A stretch of 17,219 nucleotides of DNA from JBMNQS01 sp050944255 (GTDB lineage: Bacteria > Bacillota > Clostridia > Christensenellales > Maliibacteriaceae), in contig JBMNQS010000049.1 of NCBI GenBank assembly GCA_050944255.1, positions 1 through 17,219 of the forward strand, written 5' to 3'. The position numbers and the translations under genes are program-made. Below, in pieces: positions 8,347 through 13,946 of the stretch. Each line of letters starts with the position of its first letter. The stretch's first letter is position 1. The notes below the pieces were generated by a model that saw only the letters and a program-made list of their open reading frames with translations, did not search any database and was not told where the DNA came from.

Positions 8347-10950
8347 CTATATGCCACGCTTCTCTAGCCCCTGATCATCAAACCTCAATATTGATTCTGT
8401 AAAATCTTGTAATAGCTGACTCGAAATCGCATCACGCTGTTTTCCATGTTGACAAACAGTCAAAACATGATTTTCAATTTGGTTGAGTTCGGGAAACTTA
8501 TAAAGGTTTAAAGGAATGGCGTTCCCTTCAAATAAGAGTTTACCAATTTGGGCAATGGCCGAACAATGATCTCTACATCCCGTAAATGGAATAGAAAAAA
8601 GCGTTGCCATTTGCACGGATAAATCTCTCAATTCAATGAGTGCGTTTTTATAATCTGTACCATATGCGATGATTGCATCACGCAGCTCAGTAGAATAGGA
8701 TTGATTGCGAAAAGCTCCTAAAGGATTATTGTATGCTCCGCCACAGGCGCTTGCCGTTGTAGTCAGTTTGTCCAATATATCCAACCATTCGGTATGGGTT
8801 TGCTGTGTATAACACTCTAAAATGCCAGGCGTAATAGTCATGCAGTCCGGGGCATCTTTATATTTCTCATAAACAGAAATAGTTTCAAATAGCGAAAGTC
8901 CACATGCTTGCTTTCTATGGATAGCTTCCATAGTAGCATTCAAATCTTTACGTAAGGCATGTAGACGATCTGCTTCTGCCTGATAGCTTTCCTGCCGTTT
9001 GATTTGCCCTATATTAAGCGTTTCTTCTAATTGATCTAGCACATCTTTTTTGCGGGCTTTATTGGAATGCAATTCCAAGCTAAATGGGCCAAGGCCAATA
9101 TCAGACAGCCTTTTTTGCACGACCGATAAGGCAGCCATCTTCTCGGCGATAAACAATACTGTTTTTCCTTGAAACAGCATGTTTGCAATAATATTGGTAA
9201 TTGTTTGTGATTTACCTGTACCCGGAGGTCCATGCAAGACAAAGGTATTCCCCTCGCTCGCTGCGCAAATGGCAGTCAACTGGGAAGAATCAGTACTCGT
9301 AGGAATGGCAAGATCCGCAGGAGAAAAAAGATTATCCAACTGACCTGTTTCTGGAAAACTGTTTTGTTGCGTCCATTCCAGTTTACTGGACATTAAACTT
9401 GATACAATCTTATTTTGCCGCAGTTCTTCTGAACGATTGCGGATATCATTCCACATGATGAATTGTCCGAAAGAGAAAATTCCTAGGAAGGCCAATGGCT
9501 CTACATCCCAGCGAGGTTTATTCATAACAGCTTGTCGAATAATATTAAATATCAGTTTTAGGTCTACACCCTTTTCATCTTCAGGCAACGGATCTAGTCC
9601 GCTAACGGAGATGCCGAAATCTTGGCGCAGCATTTCTAATAATGTGATGTTCATTTGCGGCTCTTCGTCACGTATACGCACTACATAACCCTTAAGAGCT
9701 GATTTGCGCACAATATCTACTGGCAGTAAAACCAATGGCGCATATCGCGCTTTTTCGCTCACATCGCTTTCATACCAGCGCAAAAATCCCAAAGCGAGAA
9801 AAAGAGTATTGGCTCCGTTTTCTTCAAGCCCCACTTTTGCTTGTCTGTATAGATGCACGATCCTCGCTGCAATTTCCTCTTCACTTAAGAATGTACGCAA
9901 TCTGTGATTATTGAACTCTGTAGCTATCAAAACATTCAAGATGTCTTCGCCTGTCTCAATTTCAAATATTTTGGAATCCCGCATATTACTGGCAAGATCC
10001 TGTGGCATATGCATAATTTGAAATTCTTGTCCATCAGAAATAGCATCTTCTAATTGACCCAAATTATTTACCAATAGCTGAATGGCATTTCTTGTTACTC
10101 GAAAGTTGAGCAAAGTATTGCGCAAACTCAAGTCTAATAGCTTTCGTTCCCACACTTGCTGCTTAGTTGCTGGAATGGAGTCTGCACAACGCACTTTTCC
10201 AAAGACTTCAACTTCGCCGGGTGCTTGTATGATTACATCGGTTTTATTTTCTCGCAGAACTGTCTGTTCAAATGAAATTTGACCATCTGGCCCTTTCATG
10301 CGAAGTGGAATAGGCCGAATGCCGCTTCCACGAGAACGCCTCACATCAATCACCAGATCAAATTCAGAGGTTTCAAGATGCCGTGCCGCCAAGCGCTCGG
10401 CAGATTCAAAATCCGCTTCTTCTCCGGCTGCCATTGTCGTACATTCTACAAGGCATATTTCATGGATACCGTCTGCAATCCGCTTACCTAGTAACGATGG
10501 ATCATCCTGCACACATTCGGGAAAGCATTCATCCTCCAGCCAGCATCCTGCAAAGGCATGGCCTTTCACACATACCAGTAAAGCATTTAGTCCAGCAGCT
10601 TCAAGACAAGAGGTAAATAGTAGCGTTAGGTCAAGGCAATTGGCCATTTTATCCGTAAAGATATTATCACACAGGCGGATACGCTGGCCGGTAAGCTCAA
10701 AGCTTGGCGGCGCTTGTATATACATGATATTTTCCTGTTGGATCGCGCCGTAGATAGCCGCAATCTGTTTTCGCACTCGATTGGTGTCTTTACTTTGATA
10801 AGCAGTAAAAGACGGACTATTATTCCATTTTTCCAAAAGAGCGCCGGCCTTAGCTAAAATACGCGTAATATACTGATGATTGGGAGTAACAAAAGCCGCT
10901 AGCATTTCAGGCATTATAGCAAGTCCTGCCCATTGATCATAGGCCAACAA
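8347..10950 (-). CDS. Middle fragment of the DUF4011 helicase: transglutaminase-like, DUF4011 and ATPase first half
   Basis: This open frame of about 867 codons carries a transglutaminase-like block (NCLDLTLLFTSCLEAAGLN then KGHAFAGCW, with candidate Cys and His), the DUF4011 hallmark WERKLLDLSLRNTLLNF, and Walker A GPPGTGKSQTITNII followed by the motif Ia-like LFIAEKMAALSVVQKRL. The apparent start at 10950 is a TTG inside the sequence IDLLAYDQ, so it is not a real initiation site. The coding sequence continues upstream in the same frame to about 11051. The last five codons before the TAG at 8347 (EKRGI) are out of frame, after the C4 run at 8368-8371. The fragment lacks the Walker B half of the ATPase. 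Confidence 0.75.
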   Translation of the reverse strand: MLAYDQWAGLAIMPEMLAAFVTPNHQYITRILAKAGALLEKWNNSPSFTAYQSKDTNRVRKQIAAIYGAIQQENIMYIQAPPSFELTGQRIRLCDNIFTDKMANCLDLTLLFTSCLEAAGLNALLVCVKGHAFAGCWLEDECFPECVQDDPSLLGKRIADGIHEICLVECTTMAAGEEADFESAERLAARHLETSEFDLVIDVRRSRGSGIRPIPLRMKGPDGQISFEQTVLRENKTDVIIQAPGEVEVFGKVRCADSIPATKQQVWERKLLDLSLRNTLLNFRVTRNAIQLLVNNLGQLEDAISDGQEFQIMHMPQDLASNMRDSKIFEIETGEDILNVLIATEFNNHRLRTFLSEEEIAARIVHLYRQAKVGLEENGANTLFLALGFLRWYESDVSEKARYAPLVLLPVDIVRKSALKGYVVRIRDEEPQMNITLLEMLRQDFGISVSGLDPLPEDEKGVDLKLIFNIIRQAVMNKPRWDVEPLAFLGIFSFGQFIMWNDIRNRSEELRQNKIVSSLMSSKLEWTQQNSFPETGQLDNLFSPADLAIPTSTDSSQLTAICAASEGNTFVLHGPPGTGKSQTITNIIANMLFQGKTVLFIAEKMAALSVVQKRLSDIGLGPFSLELHSNKARKKDVLDQLEETLNIGQIKRQESYQAEADRLHALRKDLNATMEAIHRKQACGLSLFETISVYEKYKDAPDCMTITPGILECYTQQTHTEWLDILDKLTTTASACGGAYNNPLGAFRNQSYSTELRDAIIAYGTDYKNALIELRDLSVQMATLFSIPFTGCRDHCSAIAQIGKLLFEGNAIPLNLYKFPELNQIENHVLTVCQHGKQRDAISSQLLQDFTESILRFDDQGLEKRGI

Positions 10951-11000
10951 ATCAATGGGCTGAATTACTTCCTCTAATACTTCACCATTTGTAGTAGCTC

Positions 11001-11291
11001 TTAGTTCAATAAATCCCGATAGCTTTTCTGTAAGTGAAAAAAGGAATTCCGGAAAAAAATCAGGTTAAAAGAACCTAAATAAACCTTATCTTCCACGGGA
11101 AGTATGTCGATCTGTTTATGCAAAGGAATAATGAACTCAGGTGACGATGAAATATGGAGCTCGATGTTTTCAATTGGGGTATCGGTTTGATTCTTTATTG
11201 TTAACTGCCTTAAAACCGGCACAGCATTTTGTTGCATTGAAAAATTTATTGCAGGCGTGAAAGCATAATCGATAAGTACTCTTTTTTCCAT
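11001..11291 (-). CDS. N-terminal fragment of the DUF4011 helicase
   Basis: This first open segment begins MEKRVLIDYAFTPAINFSMQ and encodes a beta-rich N-terminal domain. Its frame is genuine to about position 11053; beyond the T7 run (coding strand) the 17 residues before the stop (from RNSFFHLQKS on) are out-of-frame translation. The ATG at 11289-11291 is preferred over upstream starts because AAAGGCGG lies 8-15 bases before it and the promoter at 11313-11341 gives a short leader. If translated alone it would yield a 96-residue peptide without helicase or nuclease parts, almost certainly non-functional. Confidence 0.7.
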   Translation of the reverse strand: MEKRVLIDYAFTPAINFSMQQNAVPVLRQLTIKNQTDTPIENIELHISSSPEFIIPLHKQIDILPVEDKVYLGSFNLIFFRNSFFHLQKSYRDLLN

Positions 11292-11312
11292 CAATTTCGC
11301 CGCCTTTCGCAG

Positions 11313-11341
11313 TTTATACCAAATTATACCATATTTTTCAA
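11313..11341 (-). promoter_or_regulatory. Promoter of the DUF4011 helicase gene
   Basis: On the minus strand, TTGAAA (11336-11341) and TATAAA (11313-11318) are 17 bases apart, with a TGG extension before the -10. A second, overlapping extended -10 (TGGTATAAT) lies within the spacer. Predicted transcription starts near 11306, only about 15 bases before the start codon. The gene thus has its own promoter and is not part of an operon. Confidence 0.72.
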
Positions 11342-11510
11342 GCAATAGTTAGATAGCAATAAATTATCCCGCATCATCAACAAACTATAATAGCAGCCCA
11401 GTTCCTTTTCATGCTAAGATGCACCTATCTAGTTGCATTCGTTAAAATCATATCAGTTCGTCAGAAATCAATCTCAGCAAGGAAAGGTTGAAGCAGCCAT
11501 TTTTAACTTG

Positions 11511-11612
11511 TTAAATACTTAGTGTATTGTCTACTGATATCTTTGGATCGCTCGCCAACAATTCATGGTCATTACCACAAGCACCTCTTAACTCTAAGCC
11601 GCCAATTTTCAT
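11511..11612 (-). CDS. Possible 33-residue protein with a good ribosome binding site
   Basis: A short frame starts MKIGGLELRGACGNDHELLA and ends at TAA. GGGGGTG sits eight bases before the ATG (plus-strand 11621-11627), which is the main support for it being translated. It lies directly downstream of the ORF fragment ending at 11628, as if both belonged to one former minus-strand operon. I do not recognise the sequence, and it may be a truncated gene start. Confidence 0.3.
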   Translation of the reverse strand: MKIGGLELRGACGNDHELLASDPKISVDNTLSI

Positions 11613-11627
11613 TGCTTCTTCACCCCC

Positions 11628-11822
11628 TCATGCACCGTCTTTGTCGTCTGAGAATAGGTCGTCTATGGCAATAATTGAGAGAGCTTTGACAAGATCCGGC
11701 AGTTTATCTGTTCTTGGCAATGGTTCGTCTGTTTCCCGCTTTATGACTGTTGCTCTATCCATTTTAAAGAAAACGAATAAAAAAGGCCGCTCCCGCGGCC
11801 CAAGGTGTAGTGTGCTTGTCAA
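11628..11822 (-). pseudogene. Unrecognised small ORF remnant crossed by a terminator hairpin
   Basis: A minus-strand frame of up to 64 codons from a TTG has no ribosome binding site at either possible start. The part from the internal ATG at 11762 (MDRATVIKRETDEPLPRTD, then LPDLVKALSIIAIDDLFSDD) has normal protein-like composition. The segment before it simply translates the terminator at 11779-11800. I do not recognise a family. The likeliest reading is the tail of a larger gene that lost its front, or a leader ORF behind an attenuator. Confidence 0.3.
11779..11800 (-). terminator. Minus-strand hairpin terminator
   Basis: GGCCGC (11795-11800 read on the minus strand) pairs with GCGGCC across a GGGA loop, and is followed by TTTTTT (11779-11784 as A6 on the plus strand). 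No intact minus-strand gene lies just upstream of it, which suggests that the gene it served has been lost. It could alternatively be an attenuator for the frame at 11628-11762. Confidence 0.65.
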
Positions 11823-11857
11823 ACATATTCTGCCATATCTTGGGAGGGGCGGTTAAG

Positions 11858-11960
11858 ATGATAAAGGATCATATAAGAGATTACGCCACGGGCGTTTAAA
11901 TTCTATGCGCGGATGGGCCGGCCGACATACGTATTCCCGCATAATCACACTCTCTCATGA
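11858..11960 (+). pseudogene. Frameshifted remnant of a small phage-associated protein
   Basis: GGGAGGGG at 11842-11849 precedes an ATG at 11858 that encodes MIKDHIRDYATG and stops after 13 codons. Restoring one G in the GGG at 11890-11892 continues the frame as AFKFYARMGRPTY to a TGA at 11958. From memory, the motif MIKDHIRDYAT-x-AF-x-FYA-x-x-GRP begins a family of small proteins in Clostridia phages and ICEs; this needs a database check. Beyond GRPTY the sequence is not recognisable, so this is a truncated and shifted gene start. Confidence 0.5.
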
Positions 11961-11974
11961 TGATAATAGGCTAC

Positions 11975-11981
11975 AAGGAGG
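11975..11981 (+). promoter_or_regulatory. Ribosome binding site fixing the membrane-protein start
   Basis: AAGGAGG ends directly against an ATG at 11982 (zero spacing) but lies six bases before a second in-frame ATG at 11988. The second ATG is therefore the likely start. Confidence 0.7.
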
Positions 11982-11987
11982 ATGATT

Positions 11988-12539
11988 ATGCTTTGGTTAT
12001 CGATCGCACTGCTCGTGTTGCTTGGAGGATCCTTGTTGTATGCCGCTGTGCGTCTGCGTAAGAAAGATAAGAGAATGGACGCCAGCTCCGTGATAGTCAG
12101 TCTTCTTCTCTATGCGGCGCTGATGATCACGGTTCTTATTCTGCGTTTGGACGTGCCGCATTACATACTATGGCTGGGCTTGCTAACGGTATGGCTCAAT
12201 GGCTACCTGGGATATGGCCTTAATAAATACAACACATCTAATCGGTTTGACAGGTACTTGCATGTCTTCGGCTCCTTTTCTTTTGCACTCATCGCCTATT
12301 GCATCATACGAAGCTTCATGCCGGAGGGTGGAAGCAAACTCTTTCGCGCCGTGTTTGTATGCGCTCTGGGTGGATTTCTGGGCGCGGCTTTCGAGGTGAT
12401 CGAATTCATACAGGACAAGAAGAAGGGTACGCACAACCAGCATGGGCTCCAGGATACCAATATCGATCTTGCCGCAAACCTGGTCGGTAGCGTTCTCGCA
12501 GGGGTGTTCGCGTTCTTCTTTTTGCTGGCACCCGGCTAG
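11988..12539 (+). CDS. Six-helix integral membrane protein, YjdF/DUF2238-like
   Basis: The 183-residue protein has about six membrane segments: 2-22, 33-54 after a basic loop (RKKDKR), 55-77, about 91-111, about 118-141 and about 158-181. A conserved-looking acidic pair (AAFEVIEFI) and the motif HGLQDTNIDLAANLVGS precede the last helix. Helix-Glu plus a D-T-N-x-D-x-x-A-N loop is how I remember DUF2238/YjdF-type membrane proteins; VanZ-like proteins are another possibility. Function is unknown. It is intact and stands alone on the plus strand between minus-strand remnants. Its 3' end overlaps the continuation of the antiparallel small ORF starting at 12615. I find no convincing promoter or terminator for it. 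Confidence 0.75.
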   Translation: MLWLSIALLVLLGGSLLYAAVRLRKKDKRMDASSVIVSLLLYAALMITVLILRLDVPHYILWLGLLTVWLNGYLGYGLNKYNTSNRFDRYLHVFGSFSFALIAYCIIRSFMPEGGSKLFRAVFVCALGGFLGAAFEVIEFIQDKKKGTHNQHGLQDTNIDLAANLVGSVLAGVFAFFFLLAPG

Positions 12540-12615
12540 GTATCTCGGCGCTGGCGGCGGCAAGTTGTTTCAGCAGCTTGGCACTCTGACTTTTGTCAAC
12601 CTCGTCAGCCTTCAT
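12406..12615 (-). pseudogene. Start of a small phage-like gene, probably truncated by the membrane-protein gene
   Basis: GGGAGGAGG lies six bases before an ATG at 12615, a very strong ribosome binding site, and the start overlaps the end of the 58-residue gene at 12605-12781, implying translational coupling. The first 25 codons (MKADEVDKSQSAKLLKQLAA and on) look like a normal amphipathic helical protein. From about 12539 down, the frame runs antiparallel inside the membrane-protein gene and becomes Arg/Pro-rich and implausible. The natural reading is that the original gene was cut near 12540. Confidence 0.45.
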
Positions 12616-12781
12616 CCGGCGCCTCCTCCCGCAGCCTGTCATACACAAACTTACAACAGTCACGGTCATCCGACCGATCGCAAGGTATCTCCGCCATGCC
12701 CATCTCAGTAGGACACATCAGCGTGACGGCCAGCTCCTCATCGGTCATGCCCCTGATCAAGTCTCCGTTGGTCTTTTTCAT
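12605..12781 (-). CDS. Small phage/ICE-type protein of 58 residues
   Basis: The frame begins MKKTNGDLIRGMTDEELAVT and contains a cysteine-bearing middle (LMCPTEM, IPCDR) and a RDCCKFVYDRLREE end. Short proteins beginning MKKTN-x-D-x-I-R-x-MTDEELA and carrying a few cysteines are, as I recall, common in Bacillota prophage and ICE early regions; their function is unknown and metal binding is only suggested by the cysteines. AGGA a few bases before the ATG supports the start. It is translationally coupled to the next minus-strand frame (start 12615). It belongs with the ssb pseudogene upstream, from which sodC now separates it. Confidence 0.55.
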   Translation of the reverse strand: MKKTNGDLIRGMTDEELAVTLMCPTEMGMAEIPCDRSDDRDCCKFVYDRLREEAPDEG

Positions 12782-12834
12782 ACGTCCTGCTTTTTTTGTC
12801 CTGTTTAGCCCCCTTCTCGCATATATTCCTAATT

Positions 12835-12842
12835 GGAGGTGG
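12835..12842 (+). promoter_or_regulatory. Ribosome binding site fixing the sodC GTG start
   Basis: GGAGGTGG lies five bases before the GTG at 12848. The in-frame TTG at 12833 overlaps the site itself, and the ATG at 12860 is too far away, so GTG 12848 is the best start. Confidence 0.7.
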
Positions 12843-12847
12843 GTTTT

Positions 12848-13339
12848 GTGCTTACATCAATGCGGTTTACCAATTTAAGGTCTCTTTTATCCCAAAAACC
12901 AGACGCACAAGCTGTCATAGCTGGCAGTTCCGAATACCCAGACATTCGCGGTATCGTCAACTTTTATCAAACAAACGACGGCGTGATCGTGGCGGCCAGC
13001 GTTATAGGGCTACCCAGCAGTGCCGATCCATGCGAAAACTACGTGTTTGGCTTCCATGTACACGAAGGTGGGTCTTGCACAGGAAACGCTGAGGATCCGT
13101 TTGCCGATACAGGCATGCACTACAATCCAGGAGACTGCGAACATCCGTATCATGCCGGCGATCTGCCGCCGCTATTTGAAAATAACGGCCTGGCAATGAT
13201 GGCCGTTTTAACAAACCGGTTTAAAGTTTCTGAGGTTGTCGGGCGCACGGTACTGGTTCACAGTTCCCCCGATGATTTCACAACGCAGCCGGCAGGGAAT
13301 TCCGGAGCGAAAATAGCTTGCGGGGTCATCGAGAGGTAA
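12848..13339 (+). CDS. sodC: Cu/Zn superoxide dismutase family protein
   Basis: This enzyme family dismutates superoxide to oxygen and hydrogen peroxide. The 163-residue product keeps the metal-site pattern: HxH in GFHVHEGGSCTG, the bridging His in MHYNP, further His in EHPYHAGDLPP with the zinc Asp of GDLP, and the last copper His in VLVHSSPDDF. The structural disulfide Cys pair is present (GSCTG and ACGVI), as is the C-terminal GNSGAKIACGVIER. Lys stands where the guiding Arg is usual in GxRxACGVI. The N-terminus (MLTSMRFTNLRSLLSQK) has no signal peptide or lipobox, so the protein is predicted to be cytosolic, unlike most bacterial SodC. It is intact, and flanked on both sides by minus-strand phage-like remnants. 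A terminator overlaps its end. Confidence 0.9.
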   Translation: MLTSMRFTNLRSLLSQKPDAQAVIAGSSEYPDIRGIVNFYQTNDGVIVAASVIGLPSSADPCENYVFGFHVHEGGSCTGNAEDPFADTGMHYNPGDCEHPYHAGDLPPLFENNGLAMMAVLTNRFKVSEVVGRTVLVHSSPDDFTTQPAGNSGAKIACGVIER

Positions 13340-13371
13340 TCCTGCCAGCGTTCATCGGGAGCCTCTTTTTT
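13331..13371 (+). terminator. Candidate terminator of sodC
   Basis: AGAGG (13332-13336), overlapping the sodC stop region, can pair with CCTCT (13362-13366) with a partial inner stem (TCC with GGGA). TTTTTT follows at 13366-13371. The long loop makes it weaker than the other terminators in the window. Confidence 0.5.
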
Positions 13372-13405
13372 CGGTGTCCGATTTGTCCGATCAAGTCACT
13401 GCCGG

Positions 13406-13471
13406 TCATTGTTTTTCCAAATGGTCAATTGCCTGCTTTGTGGCAGTATTCGGGTCAATTCTTCTTTTCAA
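13406..13471 (-). CDS. Possible 21-residue protein downstream of ssb
   Basis: AGGGGGAG after the ssb stop is followed, five to six bases later, by TTG and a frame reading KRRIDPNTATKQAIDHLEKQ before TGA. The composition is protein-like, and the spacing behind ssb suggests an operon member of the same decayed module. It is too short to assign and could be the front of a gene now truncated by the sodC insertion. Confidence 0.35.
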   Translation of the reverse strand: MKRRIDPNTATKQAIDHLEKQ

Positions 13472-13483
13472 AAATTCTCCCCC

Positions 13484-13882
13484 TTAAAACGGCAAGTCAT
13501 CGTCGTTTATCTGTTCCATGCCCTCGTATTCATCCGGTGGCGGTGCCGGTCGTTCCTCCCTGGTCTTGCTTCTGGGCGTAAGGAATTCCACTTCATCGGC
13601 AACCACTTCCGTGACGTAGCGCTTGCTACCGTCCTGCGCTTCGTATGAGCGGATCTAGTGGTGCCTCGCACAGCCACCTTACTGCCTTTTTCAAAAACCT
13701 ATGGCAATTCTCAGCCAAGGCGCACCAAACCACCACGGGGATAAAATCCGCCTCTCGTTCGCCCTGCGCATTGGTAAAGCCTCGGTTGCACGCCACGGAA
13801 AACGTGCAGACGGAAATATCGCTCTGTATCTTTCTCAATTCCGGATCCCTCGTCAAATTACTGACCAAACAGCGCAGTTCAT
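13484..13882 (-). pseudogene. ssb: Single-stranded DNA-binding protein, phage/ICE-type, with three frameshifts
   Basis: Joining three frames gives an SSB of about 133 residues: MNCAVLVSNLTRDPEL, then SVCTFSVACNRGFTNAQGER and EADFIPVVVW, then KKGSKVAVRGT, then IRSYEAQDGSKRYVTEVVAD, and the acidic tip DDDLPF that recruits partner proteins. One base is missing at each of AAA 13867-13869, T5 13687-13691, and somewhere in 13654-13662 (the last less precisely placed). The first two need exactly one more base in the homopolymer. SSB coats single-stranded DNA during replication and recombination. A solitary ssb with no rpsF/rpsR neighbours is typical of mobile elements, and the chromosome must carry another copy. 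No clear ribosome binding site precedes the ATG. The product cannot be functional as written. Confidence 0.85.
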
Positions 13883-13904
13883 AATAGTAAAATATCGATA
13901 ACCA

Positions 13905-13940
13905 AACCAAAAACCCCAGAAGCCTTGAGCCTCTAGGGTT
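13905..13940 (-). terminator. Terminator of the tRNA operon
   Basis: A stem of about 12 bp with G-U pairs (AACCCTAGAGGC with GCTTCTGGGGTT on the minus strand, plus-strand 13912-13923 and 13929-13940) has a five-base loop and is followed by TTTTGG. It begins six bases past the CCA end of tRNA-Lys. Confidence 0.82.
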
Positions 13941-13946
13941 TCATTC

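Larger units (their letters stand above)
5474..11291 (-). pseudogene. Giant DUF4011/SF1 helicase with MTES_1575-like nuclease and DUF3320, broken by two frameshifts
   Basis: Three consecutive open frames join into one protein of about 1,939 residues if one base is restored at each of two homopolymers: A7 at 11053-11059 and C4 at 8368-8371. The joins read through without gap or overlap (NLIFFPEFLFSLTEKL and FDDQGAREAWHIAST). Domain order is an N-terminal beta-rich part, a transglutaminase-like region (about 215-250), DUF4011 (about 381 on), Walker A GPPGTGKS (about 688-695), the DEAS box (about 1328), motif VI VAVSRARQ (about 1560-1567), an MTES_1575/Vsr-like nuclease (about 1640-1705), and DUF3320 (about 1780-1830). 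This is the COG1112 helicase architecture; members often sit in defence or mobile regions, so a nucleic-acid-targeting defence role is an inference. The gene is clearly AT-richer than gatCAB, suggesting transfer. It stands alone, without a methylase or partner. Sequencing error and programmed frameshifting are alternatives to true decay. Confidence 0.88.
11346..11981. other. Gene-poor stretch holding decayed small ORFs and a minus-strand terminator
   Basis: No complete, recognisable gene lies in these 636 bases. They contain a possible 33-codon minus-strand ORF (11511-11612), a minus-strand ORF fragment of up to 64 codons (11628-11822), a strong minus-strand hairpin terminator (11779-11800) running through that fragment, and a frameshifted plus-strand remnant (11858-11960). 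The part nearest the helicase (11346-11510) is AT-rich and I see nothing definite in it. The stretch looks like the wreckage of a mobile-element gene cluster. Confidence 0.6.

Noticed and set aside
11527..11856. 109-codon plus-strand frame (MSTDIFGSLANNSW)
   Set aside because: There is no ribosome binding site, it is Ser/Pro-rich, and it runs antisense through the hairpin at 11785-11800; probably a chance frame.
13326..13409. 27-codon minus-strand frame (MTGSDLIGQIGHRKK) after the 21-codon ORF
   Set aside because: It overlaps the sodC end and its terminator. Another frame (TPKKEAPDERWQDYLS) looks equally protein-like, so neither is convincing.
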